A program made the translations under genes and the position numbers. 37,500 nucleotides of DNA from Mesostigma viride (taxonomy: Eukaryota > Streptophyta > Mesostigmatophyceae > Mesostigmatales > Mesostigmataceae). How positions within the stretch are numbered: position 1 is the first letter of the stretch; each line of letters opens with the position of its first letter. The DNA lies in assembly GCA_009746045.1 (NCBI GenBank), contig RPFO01001677.1, positions 82,501 to 120,000 of the forward strand, read 5' to 3'. This document shows positions 12,335 through 23,022 of this stretch, piece after piece. The notes beneath the pieces were generated by a model. The model saw nothing but the letters and a program-made list of their open reading frames with translations. It did not search any database and was not told where the DNA came from.

Positions 12335-15300
12335 AGGTGAGGGCCACCCTCACTCTCCTTGGTCTTCATCCCCGCTATGGCCCTCGCTTATGTTCAGTGT
12401 CCCCAGCCCTCACCCTCACTCCCACCCTAAAGCACAGCCCTAGCTCTGCTGCCCTCACTCAGCCTCTCTCACCCGCAGCCTTCCTCTGCACCTCTCGCCC
12501 GCGCCCTCGCTCAGGCCCCCTGTCCATTTGTTTGCCCAGTGGGGCCCGCCCTCGCCCTACCTAGCCTTCACCATCGCCATAGCCCTGGCTCTTGCTCTGG
12601 CCTGCACCCTCCCCCCAACCTCGCACCATCACTCAGGTGCCCTTGCCCTGGGCCCCTTTGCAATCGCCCGGTGGAAAACCCACCCACACCTCACTTCGCC
12701 TTAATCGTTAGTAGTCAACTCGGTGCCATCACCCCCGCCCTCACTGGCCCTCACCTGGGCTCACTTGCCCTCGCCCTCGCTCAGGTCCCATCTGCACACT
12801 CGCGCACTGGGGCCCATCCTCACCCTACCTAGCCCTGGCCCTTCTACCCTCGCTTTCATTCTGCTGCTCCCTCTCCACTACCTACACCTGCGCGCTTCCC
12901 TCGCCCTCGCTTTCCATCGCTTTCACTCGCCCTCGCCCTCGCCCTCACCCTCGCCCTCGCCCTGTGGGCCACCCTCACTCTCCTTGGTCTTCATCCCCGC
13001 TATGGCCCTCGCTTATGTTCAGTGTCCCCAGCCCTCACCCTCACTCCACCCTAAAGCACAGCCCTAGCTCTGCTGCCCTCACTCAGGCTCACTCATCCGC
13101 AGCCTTCCTCTGCACCTCTCGCCCGCGCCCTCGCTCAGGCCCCCTGTCCATTTGTTTGCCCAGTGGGGCCCCCCTCGCCCTACCTAGCCTTCACCATCGC
13201 CATAGCCCTGGCTCTTGCTCTGGCCTGCACCCTCCCCCCCAACCTCGCACCATCACTCAGGTGCCCTTGCCCTGGGCCCCTTTGCAATCGCCCGGTGGAA
13301 AACCCACCCACACCTCACTTCACCTGTAATCGTTAGTAGTCAACTCGGTGCCATCACCCCCGCCCTCACTGGCCCTCACCTGGGCTCACTTGCCCTCGCC
13401 CTCGCTCAGGTCCCATCTGCACACTCGCGCACTGGGGCCCATCCTCACCCTACCTAGCCCTGGCCCTTCTACCCTCGCTTTCATTCTGCTGCTCCCTCTC
13501 CACTACCTACACCTGCGCGCTTCCCCTCGCCCTCGCTTTCCATCGCTTTCACTCGCCCTCGCCCTCGCCAGGTGAGGGCCACCCTCACTCTCCTTGGTCT
13601 TCATCCCCGCTATGGCCCTCGCTTATGTTCAGTGTCCCCAGCCCTCACCCTCACTCCCACCCTAAAGCACAGCCCTAGCTCTGCTGCCCTCACTCAGCCT
13701 CTCTCACCCGCAGCCTTCCTCTGCACCTCTCGCCCGCGCCCTCGCTCAGGCCCCCTGTGCATTTGTTTGCCCAGTGGGGCCCGCCCTCGCCCTACCTAGC
13801 CTTCACCATCGCCATAGCCCTGGCTCTTGCTCTGGCCTGCACCCTCCCCCCCAACCTCGCACCATCACTCAGGTGCCCTTGCCCTGGGCCCCTTTGCAAT
13901 CGCCCGGTGGAAAACCCACCCACACCTCACTTCGCCTTAATCGTTAGTAGTCAACTCGGTGCCATCACCCCCGCCCTCACTGGCCCTCACCTGGGCTCAC
14001 TTGCCCTCGCCCTCGCTCAGGTCCCATCTGCACACTCGCGCACTGGGGCCCATCCTCACCCTACCTAGCCCTGGCCCTTCTACCCTCGCTTTCATTCTGC
14101 TGCTCCCTCTCCACTACCTACACCTGCGCGCTTCCCCTCGCCCTCGCTTTCCATCGCTTTCACTCGCCCTCGCCCTCGCCAGGTGAGGGCCACCCTCACT
14201 CTCCTTGGTCTTCATCCCCGCTATGGCCCTCGCTTATGCTCAGTGTCCCCAGCCCTCACCCTCACTCCCACCCTAAAGCACAGCCCTAGCTCTGCTGCCC
14301 TCACTCAGGCTCACTCATCCGCAGCCTTCCTCTGCACCTCCTGCCCGCGCCCTCGCTCAGGCCCCCTGTCCATTTGTTTGCCCAGTGGGGCCCGCCCTCG
14401 CCCTACACTAGCCTTCACCATCGCTATAGACCTGGCCTCAAGTTGCTCTGGCCTTTACCCTCCCCCCAACCTCGCACCATCACTCAGGTGCCCTTGCCCT
14501 GGGCCCCTTTGCAATCGCCCGGTGGAAAACCCACCCACACCTCACTTCGCCTTCAATCGTTAGTAGTCAACTCGGTGCCATCACCCCCGCCCTCACTGGC
14601 CCTCACCTGGGCTCACTTGCCCTCGCCCTCGCTCAGGTCCCATCTGCACACTCGCGCACTGGGGCCCATCCTCACCCTACCTAGCCCTGGCCCTTCTACC
14701 CTCGCTTTCATTCTGCTGCTCCCTCTCCACTACCTACACCTGCGCGCTTTCCCTCGCCCTCGCTTTTCATCGCTTTCACTCGCCCTCGCCATCGCCCTCA
14801 CCCTCGCCCTCGCCCTGTGGGAACCACCCTCACCCTCCATTGTCTTCATCCCCGCTATGGCCCTCGCTTATGCTCAGCGTCCCCAGCCCTCACCCTCACT
14901 CTCACCCTAGAGCACAGCCCTAGCTCTGCTGCCCTCACTCAGGCTCACTCATCCGCAGCCTTCCTCTGCACCTCTCGCCCGCGCCCTCGCTCAGGCCCCC
15001 TGTCCATTTGTTTGCCCAGTGGGGCCCCCCCTCGCCCTACCTAGCCTTCACCATCGCCATAGCCCTGGCTCTTGCTCTGGCCTGCACCCTCCCCCCCAAC
15101 CTCGCACCATCACTCAGGTGCCCTTGCCCTGGGCCCCTTTGCAATCGCCCGGTGGAAAACCCACCCACACCTCACTTCACCTGTAATCGTTAGTAGTCAA
15201 CTCGGTCCCATCACCCCCGCCCTCACTGGCCCTCACCTGGGCTCACTTGCCCTCGCCCTCGCTCAGGTCCCATCTGCACACTCGCGCACTGGGGCCCATC

Positions 15301-18300
15301 CTCACCCTACCTAGCCCTGGCCCTTTTACCGTACCCTCGCTTTCATTCTGCTGCTCCCTCTCCACTACCTACACCTGCGCGCTTCCCCTGGCCCTCGCTT
15401 TCCATCGCTTTCACTCGCCCTCGCCCTCGCCAGGTGAGAGCCACCCTCACTCTCCTTGGTCTTCATCCCCGCTATGGCCCTCGCTTATGTTCAGTGTCCC
15501 CAGCCCTCACCCTCACTCCCACCCTAAAGCACAGCCCTAGCTCTGCTGCCCTCACTCAGCCTCTCTCACCCGCAGCCTTCCTCTGCACCTCTCGCCCGCG
15601 CCCTTGCTCAGCCCCCCTGTTCATTTGTTTGCCCAGTGGGGCCCGCCCTCGCCCTACCTATAGCCTTCACCATCGCTATAGACCTGGCCTCAAGTTGCAC
15701 TGGCCTTTACCCTCCCCCCCAACCTCGCACCATCACTCAGGTGCCCTTGCCCTGGGCCCCTTTGCAATCGCCCGGTGGAAAACCCACCCACACCTCACTT
15801 CGCCTTCAATCGTTAGTAGTCAACTCGGTGCCATCACCCCCGCCCTCACTGGCCCTCACCTGGGCTCACTTGCCCTCGCCCTCGCTCAGGTCCCATCTGC
15901 ACACTCGCGCACTGGGGCCCATCCTCACCCTACCTAGCCCCTGCCCTTTTACCCTCGCTTTCATTCTGCTGCTCCCTCTCCACTACCTACACCTGCGCGC
16001 TTTCCCTGGCCCTCGCTTTCCATCGCTTTCACTCGCCCTCGCCCTCGCCAGGTGAGGGCCACCATCACTCTCCTTGGTCTTTTCATCACTTTCACTCGCC
16101 CTCGCCCTCGCCCTCGCCCTCGCCCTCGACCTCACCCTCGCCCTCGCCCTGTGGGGGCCACCCTCACCCTCCATTGTCTTCATCCCCGCTATGGCCCTCG
16201 CTTATGCTCAGTGTCCCCAGCCCTCACCCTCACTCTCACCCTAGAGCACAGCCCTAGCTCTGCTGCCCTCACTCAGGCTCACTCATCCGCAGCCTTCCTC
16301 TGCACCTCTTGCCCGCGCCCTCGCTCAGGCCCCCTGTCCATTTGTTTGCCCAGTGGCGCCCGCCCTCGCCCTACCTATAGCCTTCACCATCGCCATAGCC
16401 CTGGCTCTTGCTCTGGCCTGCACCCTGCCCCCCAACCTCGCACCATCACTCAGGTGCCCTTGCCCTGCGCCCCTTTGCAATCGCCCGGTGGAAAACCCAC
16501 CCACACCTCACTTCACCTGTAATCGTTAGTAGTCAACTCGGTCCCATCACCCCCGCCCTCACTGGCCCTCACCTGGGCTCACTTGCCCTCGCCCTCGCTC
16601 AGGTCCCATCTGCACACTCGCGCACTGGGGCCCATCCTCACCCTACCTAGCCCTGGCCCTTTTACCCTCGCTTTCATTCTGCTGCTCCCTCTCCACTACC
16701 TACACCTGCGCGCTTTCCCTGGCCCTCGCTTTCCATCGCTTTCACTCGCCCTCGCCCTCGCCAGGTGAGGGCCACCATCACTCTCCTTGGTCTTCATCCC
16801 CGCTATGGCCCTCGCTTATGTTCAGTGTCCCCAGCCCTCACCCTCACTCCCACCCTAAAGCACAGCCCCAGCTCTGCTGCCCTCACTCAGCCTCTCTCAC
16901 CCGCAGCCTTCCTCTGCACCTCTCGCCCGCGCCCTCGCTCAGGCCCCCTGTCCATTTGTTTGCCCAGTGGGGCCCCCCTCGCCCTACCTAGCCTTCACCA
17001 TCGCCATAGCCCTGGCTCTTGCTCTGGCCTGCACCCTCCCCCCCAACCTCGCACCATCACTCAGGTGCCCTTGCCCTGGGCCCCTTTGCAATCGCCCGGT
17101 GGAAAACCCACCCACACCTCACTTCGCCTTTAATCGTTAGTAGTCAACTCGGTGCCATCACCCCCGCCCTCACTGGCCCTCACCTGGGCTCACTTGCCCT
17201 CGCCCTCGCTCAGGTCCCATCTGCACACTCGCGCACTGGGGCCCATCCTCACCCTACGTCCCTACCTAGCCCCTGCCCTTTTACCCTCGCTTTCATTCTG
17301 CTGCTCCCTCTCCGCTACCTACACCTGCGCGCTTCCCCTCGCCCTCGCTTTTCATCGCTTTCACTCGCCCTCGCCCTCGCCCTCGCCCTCGCCCTCGCCC
17401 TCGCCCTCACCCTCGCCCTCGCCCTGTGGGGGCCACCCTCACCCTCCATTGTCTTCATCCCCGCTATGGCCCTCGCTTATGCTCAGCGTCCCCAGCCCTC
17501 ACCCTCACTCTCACCCTAAAGCACAGCCCTAGCTCTGCTGCCCTCACTCAGGCTCACTCATCCGCAGCCTTCCTCTGCACCTCTTGCCCGCGCCCTCGCT
17601 CAGGCCCCCTGTCCATTTGTTTGCCCAGTGGGGCCCGCCCTCGCCCTACCCAGCCTTCACCATAGCCATAGCCCTGGCTCTTGCTCTGGCCTGCACCCTC
17701 CCCCCCAACCTCGCACCATCACTCAGGTGCCCTTGCCCTGCGCCCCTTTGCAATCGCCCGGTGGAAAACCCACCCACACCTCACTTCACCTGTAATCGTT
17801 AGTAGTCAACTCAACTCGGTGCCATCACCCCCGCCCTCACTGGCCCTCACCTGGGCTCACTTGCCCTCGCCCTCACTCAGGTCCCATCTGCACACTGGCG
17901 CACTGGGGCCCATCCTCACCCTACCTAGCCCTGGCCTTTCTACCCTCGGTTTCATTCTGCTGCTCCCTCTCCACTACCTACACCTGCGCGCTTTCCCTCG
18001 CCCTCGCTTTTCATCGCTTTCACTCGCCCTCGCCCTCGCCCTCCCCCTCGCCCTCACCCTCGCCCTCGCCCTGTGGGGGCCACCCTCACCCTCCATGGTC
18101 TTCATCCCCGCTATGGCCCTCGCTTATGCTCAGCGTCCCCAGCCCTCACCCTCACTCTCACCCTAAAGCACAGCCCTAGCTCTGCTGCCCTCACTCAGGC
18201 TCACTCACCCGCAGCCTTCCTCTGCACCTCTTGCCCGCGCCCTCGCTCAGGCCCCCTGTCCATTTGTTTGCCCAGTGGGGCCCCCCCTCGCCCTACCTAG

Positions 18301-19939
18301 CCTTCACCATCGCCATAGCCCTGGCTCTTGCTCTGGCCTGCACCCTCCCCCCCAACCTCGCACCATCACTCAGGTGCCCTTGCCCTGCGCCCCTTTGCAA
18401 TCGCCCGGTGGAATTAAACCCACCCACACCTCACTTCGCCTTTAATCGTTAGTAGTCAACTCGGTGCCATCACCCCCGCCCACACTGGCCCTCACCTGGG
18501 CGCACTTGCCCTCGCCCTCGCTCAGGTCCCATCTGCACACTCGCGCACTGGGGCCCATCCTCACCCTACCTAGCCCTGGCCCTTTTACCGTACCCTCGCT
18601 TTCATTCTGCTGCTCCCTCTCCACTACCTACACCTGCGCGCTTCCCCTCGCCCTCGCTTTCCATCGCTTTCACTCGCCCTCGCCCTCGCCAGGTGAGGGC
18701 CACCCTCACTCTCCTTGGTCTTCATCCCCGCTATGGCCCTCGCTTATGTTCAGTGTCCCCAGCCCTCACCCTCACTCCCACCCTAAAGCACAGCCCCAGC
18801 TCTGCTGCCCTCACTCAGCCTCTCTCACCCGCAGCCTTCCTCTGCACCTCTCGCCCGCGCCCTTGCTCAGGCCCCCTGTCCATTTGTTTGCCCAGTGGGG
18901 CCCGCCCTCGCCCTACACTAGCCTTCACCATCGCTATAGACCTGGCCTCAAGTTGCTCTGGCCTTTACCCTCACCCCCAACCTCGCACCATGATGCACTC
19001 AGGTGCCCTTGCCCTGGGCCCCTTTGCAATCGCCCGGTGGAAAACCCACCCACACCTCACTTCGCCTTCAATCGTTAGTAGTCAACTCGGTGCCATCACC
19101 CCCGCCCTCGCTGGCCCTCACCTGGGCGCACTTGCCCTCGCCCTCGCTCAGGTCCCATCTGCACACTCGCGCACTGGGGCCCATCCTCACCCTACCTAGC
19201 CCCTGCCCTTTTACCCTCGCTTTCATTCTGCTGCTCCCTCTTCACTACCTACACCTGCGCGCTTCCCCTCGCCCTCGCTTTCCATCGCTTTCACTCGCCC
19301 TCGCCCTCGCCCTCGCCCTCGCCCTCACCCTCGCCCTCGCCCTGTGGGGGCCACCCTCACCCTCCATTGTCTTCATCCCTGCTATGGCCCTCGCTAATGC
19401 TCAGCGTCCCCAGCCCTCACCCTCACTCTCACCCTAGAGCACAGCCCTAGCTCTGCTGCCCTCACTCAGGCTCACTCATCCGCAGCCTTCCTCTGCGCGC
19501 ACCTCTTGCCCGCGCCCTCGCTCAGGCCCCCTGTCCATTTGTTTGCCCAGTGGGGCCCCCCCTTGCCCTACCTAGCCTTCACCATCGCCATAGCCCTGGC
19601 TCTTGCTCTGGCCTGCACCCTCCCCCCCAACCTCGCACCATCACTCAGGTGCCCTTGCCCTGCGCCCCTTTGCAATCGCCCGGTGGAAAACCCACGCACA
19701 CCTCACTTCGCCTTTAATCGTTAGTAGTCAACTGGATGCCATCACCCCCGCCCTCACTGGCCCTCACCTGGGCGCACTTGCCCTCGCCCTCGCTCAGGTC
19801 CCATCTGCACACTCGCGCACTGGGGCCCATCCTCACCCTACCTAGCCCTGGCCCTTTTACCCTCGCTTTCATTCTGATGCTCCCTCTCCACTACCTACAC
19901 CTGCGCGCTTCCCCTCGCCCTCGCTTTCCATCGCTTTCA
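12335..19939. repeat. Satellite array, right diverse block with second unit class and mosaics
   Basis: About 12 units with junctions near 12334, 12961, 13569, 14180, 14816, 15431, 16049/16150, 16762, 17425, 18072, 18690 and 19345. Many are of a second class: the junction reads CCCTGTGGGGGCC after a CTCACCCTCGCC segment, followed by CTCCATTGTC or CTCCATGGTC, TTATGCTCAGCGTC, CCCTAGAGCACAG or CCCTAAAGCACAG, and GGCTCACTCATCCGCAG. Class-mixed units are present: the unit at 12961 has a class II junction with a class I body, and the unit at 14180 has a class I junction with class II sites inside. Small insertions include GTAC near 15330 and 18591 and TT in GGAATTAAACCC near 18412. Confidence 0.93.
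16049..16156. repeat. Truncated satellite unit
   Basis: A class I junction starts normally (CAGGTGAGGGCC) but after about 35 bases jumps from the TTGGTCTT position to the hexamer-proximal TTCATCACTTTCACTCGCC sequence. It then runs through a hexamer tract into a class II junction at 16150. The two joined points both carry TTCATC in intact units, so the missing 500-odd bases look like a deletion at a six-base microhomology. This is read directly from the sequence; the mechanism is inferred. Confidence 0.85.
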
Positions 19940-20069
19940 CTCGCCCTCGCCCTGGCCCTCGCCCTCGCCCTCGCCCTCGCCCTCGCCCTCGCCCTCGCCC
20001 TCGCCCTCGCCCTCGCCCTCGATCGCCCTCGCCCTCGCCCTCGCCCTCGCCCTCCCCCTCGCCCTCGCA
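19940..20069. repeat. (CCCTCG)n hexanucleotide array, right edge of satellite
   Basis: About 20 copies of CCCTCG with single variants (CCCTGG near 19951, a GATCG interruption near 20021, CCCCCTCG near 20051). It ends abruptly at GCAATGATG, where non-satellite DNA starts. With 1-362 it flanks the satellite on both visible sides with the pure hexamer that also occurs inside each unit. Confidence 0.96.
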
Positions 20070-20486
20070 ATGATGTTTAGCTTCTTAGTAAGTCACTAAA
20101 GGCGCACCATTCATAAAAGGCTTCACGTTTGATTGTGTAGGCAACAACATAGACTGTACATGTCGTAACACTCCTTGACATACTTACTAATTGCCGTAGT
20201 CTGGTGCACGTGAGCACGTCATGCTGCATTTTGTGTTGGAGCTCGGACTCGATCAATTATCATCAAGTAAGTACTTGCGTGTCATGGGCATGGGCATGCC
20301 ATGGAGTACTATGCTAACCTCATTAGAAAAAACGACTACATATTTTTTCAAATTATCTTCAGGTTGTTGCATCATTGGTTGTAGAGCCTGACAGCCTAGA
20401 TATGATGTCAGATCAAGCTAAATTGCATATCATATTCCTAGTAAGCTTTTAGGACGGCATGCAGCCCAATCCCCCCGGCGACTCGC
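20070..20486. other. Satellite boundary, non-coding
   Basis: Single-copy-looking, moderately AT-rich DNA between the satellite and the LINE fragment. No open frame or RNA gene is seen. It contains the first copy of the (CTTA)n-tailed element at 20266-20350. Confidence 0.6.
20266..20350 (-). mobile_element. (CTTA)n-tailed small retroelement, copy 1
   Basis: Shares TACTTGCGTGTCATG, GGCATGCCA, GGAGTACTATGCTAA and CTCATTAGAAAAA with four other copies in the window. The plus strand begins with a short AAGT run, so the element reads on the minus strand and ends in a (CTTA)n tail. It lies between AATTATCATCA (20255-20265) and AATTATCTTCA (20351-20361), an 11-bp duplication with one mismatch that fits a target-site duplication. 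No protein is encoded. Confidence 0.75.
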
Positions 20487-20905
20487 TTCAAGCTCCTTGG
20501 CAGCGGGCTCCCCTCCACGGCGGACGGCATCAACACCCGCATTGCCCAGGCCTGGGCCGGCTGGGCGGCCCTCCGCCGCCTCGACATGTAGGTTCTGGAC
20601 ATGTCGCTAACTGAGTGAGCGGCTCAAGCGCATTCTGTTCAAGGCTCGGTTGCATGTCGGTCCTCAGCATATATCCTCCTTTACGGCTGCGAGGCGTACG
20701 TGGACCCGTGGACCAGGCACTGAGCAAGCAGCTTGACGGCACTAGTCACTCGAATGCTCCCTCACATCCTCGGCGTCCGCTGCCAAGAGCGCCGCACCCG
20801 GGCCGAGCTCTACTGCGAGCTCCCTCTTGTCACCCATACCATCTGACACCGCCGCCTCCTCTTGGCCGGCCAGCCTGCACAGACCAGGTGAATACTGATG
20901 TCGGC
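20487..20905 (+). pseudogene. LINE reverse transcriptase, C-terminal fragment (decayed)
   Basis: Conceptual pieces in three frames read as the region after the RT fingers/palm of a non-LTR element: KLLGSGLPSTADGINTRIAQ then WAGWAALRRLDM (20487-20591), ERLKRILFKARLHVGPQHI (about 20616-20672), LLYGCEAYVD (about 20675-20705), and then RMLPHILGVRCQERRTRAEL and LPLVTHTI with HRRLLLAG (about 20744-20870). The LLYGCE and ILGVR-ERRT-AEL patterns are typical of LINE RT ends. Stops after LDM and after HTI, and at least two frame changes, show that it is dead. The upstream RT core is absent. The family (L1, RTE or other) cannot be assigned from this piece. Confidence 0.8.
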
Positions 20906-20993
20906 CCTGCGGGCGGGCTTAGGACTGGCCAACCAATTAACCAGGTAGACACCTCCTCCTCGACAAATTAAGTTACGCACGTGACAAGCAGCT

Positions 20994-21484
20994 ATGACGA
21001 CTCCAAAAGCAAAGCGAGGTTTGGAAAAGGAGCTTTCCGGCTCCCAGCCCAACCCACTCGCCATCGTCCTTGCCCAGCCGTCTGGGCCCGCCAACCCATC
21101 GCCAGCAAACCCATCGCCCACAGCCTCGCCCGAACAGCCTCAAGAAACCCTGCCATGAACACAAATTGCGAAAGTACCTACCAGATTACGACCGCTTTTC
21201 TTTCAGCAACTGGCTGCAACTGACCATTGAGGAAGAATGCGCCGAAATAGTACATTTCTTAGCACAAGAACGCAAGCTCCTTGGGGCCTGCTTTTCTTTC
21301 AGCAACTGGCTAGCTGCAACTGACCAAGGAAGAATGCGCCGAAATAGTGCATTTCTTAGCACAAGAACGCAAGCTCCTTGGGGCCTTAGGGCCCATCCCC
21401 GCCAACGACCTGGAGGCGTTCTTCGCCAGCTAGGCCAGAGCTCAGGCACCGCCTCGCTATCCTGTGCAGCTTCTTCCAGCTAAC
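20994..21484 (+). pseudogene. LINE ORF1-like N-terminal region (decayed)
   Basis: An ATG at 20994 opens 54 codons of basic then Pro/Ser-rich sequence (starts MTTPKAKRGLEKELSGSQ, later PANPSPANPSP) and stops at 21156. The next frame continues with LRKYLPDYDRFSFSNWLQL, then EECAEIVHFLAQERKLLGA and, after an internal duplication, GPIPANDLEAFFAS and a stop near 21433. Position, composition and the following coiled-coil and basic C-terminal pieces suggest the start of an ORF1 protein of a LINE. The N-terminal part alone has no recognisable domain, so this call rests on context. Confidence 0.45.
21193..21385 (+). repeat. Tandem duplication inside LINE ORF1
   Basis: Two adjacent copies of a segment of about 95 bp (21193-21289 and 21291-21385), each running from CTTTTCTTTCAGCAACTGGC to AAGCTCCTTGGGGCC. 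They are nearly identical. Copy 2 has gained AGCTG and lost ATTG relative to copy 1, so the two copies are read in different frames. The duplication is one of the changes that broke the ORF. Confidence 0.9.
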
Positions 21485-21555
21485 TATGGACAACATCGTC
21501 GCTAAGCTCCGCACCCCATGCAGCCTGGCCTGCGCAGCCGACAGCCACATCGGCT

Positions 21556-21861
21556 CCTTCCCTCTGCAAGGATGACATCCGAGCAGTGCTGGAGGAGCAC
21601 GTTACCTGGCCGTTGGCCGAGAAGCTGACCTCGCTGAACACGACGCTCAACACGGTGGAGGCCCGGGTCTCCAATGTGGAAAGCAAGGTCGTCCACAAGC
21701 TCCAGTTCACGGCGCTGCACACCGCGGCGCAGGCATCTGAGACGCACACTGCACTTGTCTCTGGCCTAAACCAGATGGAGGGCAAGTGCGGCGTGCTCAT
21801 GAAGAAGCTTGAAGCCATCACTGCCCACACCGAGGCCCTGGCCTCACAGGTCCTAAACTGA
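21556..21861 (+). pseudogene. LINE ORF1-like coiled-coil segment
   Basis: An open stretch read from about 21556 (SLCKDDIRAVLEEHVTWPLA) through a heptad-rich helix (TLNTVEARVSNVESKV, then LVSGLNQMEGKCGVLMKKLE and AITAHTEALASQVL) to a TGA at 21859. Leucine/valine spacing fits a coiled coil, as in trimerising ORF1 proteins of L1-type elements. No good ATG precedes it in this frame; the start is probably lost to frameshifts from the 20994 reading. Assignment to ORF1 is inferred from its neighbours. Confidence 0.5.
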
Positions 21862-22106
21862 TAGCGGAGCAGACGGCCACCATCGCATCCCAGCCACCCC
21901 GGCAGGATGCTGGCGACCACCCGCCCCTCTCCTTAATGCGGACCTGCTGCGGACAGCGACCACCTCAACTACCGACGCCATGCATCGCTACGAAACTCCA
22001 GGAGCTGGAATCTGACCTTCGCCAGGCACAACAACGGGAGGCCACCGACCGCGCCCGCCGCGACCGGTCAGGTGGTGCTGCGTTGATTCCCCCAGTCTGA
22101 AGCCAG

Positions 22107-22482
22107 GTGAGACGTCAACCACCCTTGCCGACGAGCTTAACACGGGACCAGCTCCTTACCCTCATGGGCCTGGTAGGTGAGGTAGAACTGCGTGGGTGCC
22201 ACCGCCTTCCCCACTCACGGGACAAGACGGCTCCCCCACCAGTCCTGCTCACCTCCCCCTCCTGTGAGGACAAGCAGCGGTTCCTTTCTCGTCGCAAGAG
22301 GTTGCACGACCTCACCTGGACGCTGGACAACGACCCCCGCCCAGCAGCAGCAGCGACGCAACCTGTGGCCGGAACACCTCCACCACAAGCAGGACCCCCA
22401 GAAGCCCAAGGTGTACTGGAGGGGCGGGGACCTGATGATCAATCAACCACAAGATGTGGACGCCCCCTGCGGGCTAGAATAG
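22107..22482 (+). pseudogene. LINE ORF1 C-terminal nucleic-acid-binding region (decayed)
   Basis: Two frames together read like the C-terminal part of a LINE ORF1 protein: LRGCHRLPHSRDK, PSCEDKQRFLSRRKRLHDLT and WTLDND in the first frame. After a shift near 22340 come QQQQRRNLWPEHLHHKQDPQ and then KPKVYWRGGDLMIN in the second, ending at TAG 22480. The order R-LP, V-lTfps-edK-rFL-RRK-L, D-lt-aqqqqRR-LWP, VYWRGGDL-IN is the pattern I associate with ORF1 proteins. One frameshift and a stop at about 22098 mark it as broken. Confidence 0.6.
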
Positions 22483-22493
22483 CTTGTAAATAG

Positions 22494-22817
22494 CCCTAGC
22501 TTGTATCCATTGGTAGTCACTGCCGCCATGGCAGCCATGCCAAGAATGTTTGCCTAGCTGTGCCGGCCATACCTAGCCACGTGCACCGCCTACACACGGT
22601 ACACAACCAGCCATACCCTTAGCTTAGTCCTTGTACAGCCATGCTACGTCCTGTATGGCTATGCTCAGATTACTTGCCCACGCCCCTTGTTAATTATGAT
22701 ATGCTCACATGGGTCTTATTGCACCCACAGATCTTGCCGGATCGTTTATCGGGTCTGATTGCAGCTGTGGCATGCCTCTGGCATGAAGGAGAAAGGGGGT
22801 CTCTGCCCTTTCTTCCT
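22494..22817. other. Sequence after LINE ORF1, non-coding
   Basis: No convincing frame or RNA gene. It contains GCCATGGC-type short palindromes and a small hairpin (AAAGGGGG...CCCTTT near 22791-22811). It could be an untranslated part of the LINE, but nothing proves it. Confidence 0.4.
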
Positions 22818-22826
22818 GTTGTGCAC

Positions 22827-22928
22827 TAAGTAAGTAAGTAAGTACTTGCGTGTCATGCGCAAAGGCATGCCACGGAGTACTATGCTAATCTCATTAGAAA
22901 AATAATTACACAAAAGTTTAAACAAATA
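22827..22928 (-). mobile_element. (CTTA)n-tailed small retroelement, copy 2
   Basis: Same family as 20266-20350, again with the AAGT run on the left, so it reads on the minus strand. Its 5' end reaches further, into a segment that on the plus strand reads AATAATTACACAAAAGTTTA. It is bounded by a perfect 9-bp duplication, GTTGTGCAC (22818-22826 and 22929-22937). A different 5' end from the other copies, together with a target duplication, is what 5'-truncated target-primed insertions look like. Confidence 0.8.
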
Positions 22929-22940
22929 GTTGTGCACACA

Positions 22941-23022
22941 GAGGGATTAAAAGCACTTCGGTGCTCCGTGACTCCCCAACGGGAGAACGAGTTTAATTAA
23001 TTAATAAATTAATTAATTACGT
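22941..23022 (-). repeat. Dispersed repeat B, copy 1 (TTAATTAA plus hairpins)
   Basis: On the minus strand this reads TTAATTAATTAAACTCG, then CTCCCGTTGGGGAGTCACGG, AGCACCGAAGTGCT and TTTTAATCCCTC. Two more copies lie at 32672 and 34750 on the plus strand. It has two compact stem-loops: CTCCC/GGGAG with a four-base loop, and AGCAC/GTGCT around TTCG. Here the AT end is expanded to about 27 bp of TTAATTAATTAAT-like sequence. Confidence 0.75.

Noticed and set aside
363-19939. CRISPR array
   Set aside because: There are no short repeats with unique spacers; the whole 620-bp unit is repeated, in a eukaryotic context.
395-20080. Dozens of open frames of 60-240 codons across the satellite
   Set aside because: They recur because the unit recurs, use non-ATG starts, lie in several frames at once and are cut in every unit by TAG codons. 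No unit is open throughout. Their composition (Ser/Pro/Leu/Ala) follows from the C-rich hexamer.
20810-21164. Minus-strand ORFs opposite the LINE pieces
   Set aside because: They overlap plus-strand sequence with recognisable RT and ORF1 texture and have no features of their own.
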